Positions 12,958 through 13,817 of a stretch of 13,817 bases of DNA are shown here, one piece after another. The notes under the pieces were generated by a model. The model did no database searches and was not told where the DNA came from. It saw only the letters and a program-made list of their open reading frames with translations. The stretch is from CAZJDV01 sp964544865 (GTDB lineage: Bacteria; Chloroflexota; Dehalococcoidia; Lucifugimonadales; CAJWER01). How positions within the stretch are numbered: position 1 is the stretch's first letter; each line of letters starts with the position of its first letter. The stretch covers positions 1-13,817 of the forward strand of contig CAZJDV010000069.1 of the NCBI GenBank assembly GCA_964544865.1, in the 5' to 3' direction. The position numbers and the translations under genes are program-made.

Positions 12958-13817
12958 GTGACCACAGTAGATTCCTCAGCACAGTCGAACGGTGAAGACG
13001 GGCCGCTGAAATACTCGCGGCTGGTGCAGCTATCGGGGCTGAGCACCGACGAGATCGTGCAGTTCAAGCTTGCCTGGCCCGCGATGCCGCCGGAGCTCAA
13101 GCGCGAGCTCCTGGAAAGGCTTGTCGGGCTTTCGGAAGACGACATAGAGCTCGACTTCACCGGCATCCTCCGCACCTGCCTCGACGACCCCGACGAAGAT
13201 GTCAGGGAGATCGCCACCAGAGGGCTGTGGGAGTGCGACGACAGGGCCGTCATCCGGCCGCTGATCTACATCCTCAACGCCGATCCCTCGGCTAAGGTGC
13301 GCGCGGCCGCCGGTATTTCTCTGCGCAATTTCGCTGTCATGGCCCAGGAAGGAAAGCTGCTCGCCAGGGACGCCGACAGGATAAGGTCGACACTCATCGC
13401 CGTGATAGAGCGGCCCGACGAAGACATGGAGGTGACGCGGCGCGCCATCGAGGCCGTGGCCAGCCTGGAGTCCCCTGAGATCGAAAAGATCATCAGGGAC
13501 GCGTACGACAGCGGAGTGTCGGAGCTGGTTCAGAGCGCGTTGTACGCCATGGGTCAGTCCTCCCATCCTCGGTGGCTGCCCACCGTCGTGGCCGAAATGG
13601 ACAACGAGCACGCGGAGATCCGCTACGAGGCCGCCAACGCCGTGGGAGAGCTCGGTGGAGAGACGGTGGTACCCCATCTGATAAAGCTTATTCAGGACGA
13701 CGACCTGGAGGTCCAGCTTGCGGCGGTGAGGGGGCTTGGCGCCATCGGCGGGTCTCTGGCGACGCGCGCCCTGAAGCAATGTCTCAAGCTGGACGACGAA
13801 GCGCTGGAGGAGGCCGC
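12958..13817 (+). CDS. HEAT-repeat protein, 3' end outside the window
   Basis: An open frame of 286 codons that continues past the window end, so it is partial. The N-terminus TTVDSSAQSNGEDGPLKYSR is followed by a helical lead (residues 20-65) and then repeated helix pairs of the HEAT/PBS-lyase type: DDPDEDVREIATRGLWEC (76-93), NADPSAKVRAAAGISLRN (107-124), MDNEHAEIRYEAANAVGELG (214-233) and DDDLEVQLAAVRGLGAIGG (247-265). Such scaffolds bind proteins; no enzyme residues are visible. GTG 12958 is chosen because the conserved-looking lead begins there; an in-frame GTG at 12934 is possible and neither has a strong Shine-Dalgarno. It starts 72 bp after the subunit-3-like gene on the same strand. 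Confidence 0.85.
   Translation, partial: MTTVDSSAQSNGEDGPLKYSRLVQLSGLSTDEIVQFKLAWPAMPPELKRELLERLVGLSEDDIELDFTGILRTCLDDPDEDVREIATRGLWECDDRAVIRPLIYILNADPSAKVRAAAGISLRNFAVMAQEGKLLARDADRIRSTLIAVIERPDEDMEVTRRAIEAVASLESPEIEKIIRDAYDSGVSELVQSALYAMGQSSHPRWLPTVVAEMDNEHAEIRYEAANAVGELGGETVVPHLIKLIQDDDLEVQLAAVRGLGAIGGSLATRALKQCLKLDDEALEEA

Noticed and set aside
13030..13779. A 249-codon minus-strand frame at the right end
   Set aside because: It is the antisense of the HEAT-repeat gene, which has typical repeat signatures on the plus strand.

Overview
The window is GC-rich bacterial DNA. Gene content, high GC, frequent GTG/TTG starts and protein styles (CARDB lipoproteins with Pro/Thr/Ser stalks, HEAT-repeat proteins, GMC dehydrogenase paired with a gluconate-dehydrogenase subunit-3 protein) suggest an uncultured Chloroflexota bacterium, perhaps of the SAR202/Dehalococcoidia type. 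That placement is an inference; no marker gene is present. One run of ten N marks a scaffold gap, so this is probably a metagenome-assembled contig.

Layout, left to right. (1) 1-1801, plus strand: the 3' half of a TPP riboswitch, an intrinsic terminator, and the thiamine genes thiG-thiE-thiS. An 8-nt segment of the aptamer can pair with the 5' arm of the terminator, so the transcription switch can be read from the sequence. (2) 1810-5958, minus strand, read from right to left: tRNA-Glu(TTC), a class I methyltransferase, a large lipoprotein whose start overlaps the methyltransferase stop (Pro/Thr/Ser stalk, three CARDB-like repeats, HEIGH zinc-peptidase-like domain), then a DUF1801 gene broken by one in-frame TAA. 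(3) 6160-9135, minus strand: an HhH-GPD/EndoIII-type DNA glycosylase, a 170-bp stretch with inverted-repeat ends, a well-formed promoter, argC, and a membrane-anchored protein that may hold two NTF2-like units. (4) 9136-9508: no gene; a tandem 11-bp repeat, a perfect 15-bp terminator hairpin and several smaller hairpins. (5) 9509-9802, minus strand: a 97-aa RRM RNA-binding protein. (6) 10062-12885, plus strand: a promoter whose -10 lies inside a 16-bp palindrome, a GMC-type FAD dehydrogenase (damaged by the gap and by a frame conflict beside it), an O-methyltransferase-like gene of different codon usage, and a gluconate 2-dehydrogenase subunit-3-like gene. (7) 12958 to the end: a HEAT-repeat protein running off the window.

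How the parts work together: thiG/thiE/thiS supply the thiazole branch and the coupling step of thiamine phosphate synthesis under TPP feedback. The GMC protein and the subunit-3-like protein should form one dehydrogenase. The methyltransferase and the metalloprotease-like lipoprotein look translationally coupled, but their shared role is unknown. No CRISPR array, transposase, integrase or rRNA was seen.
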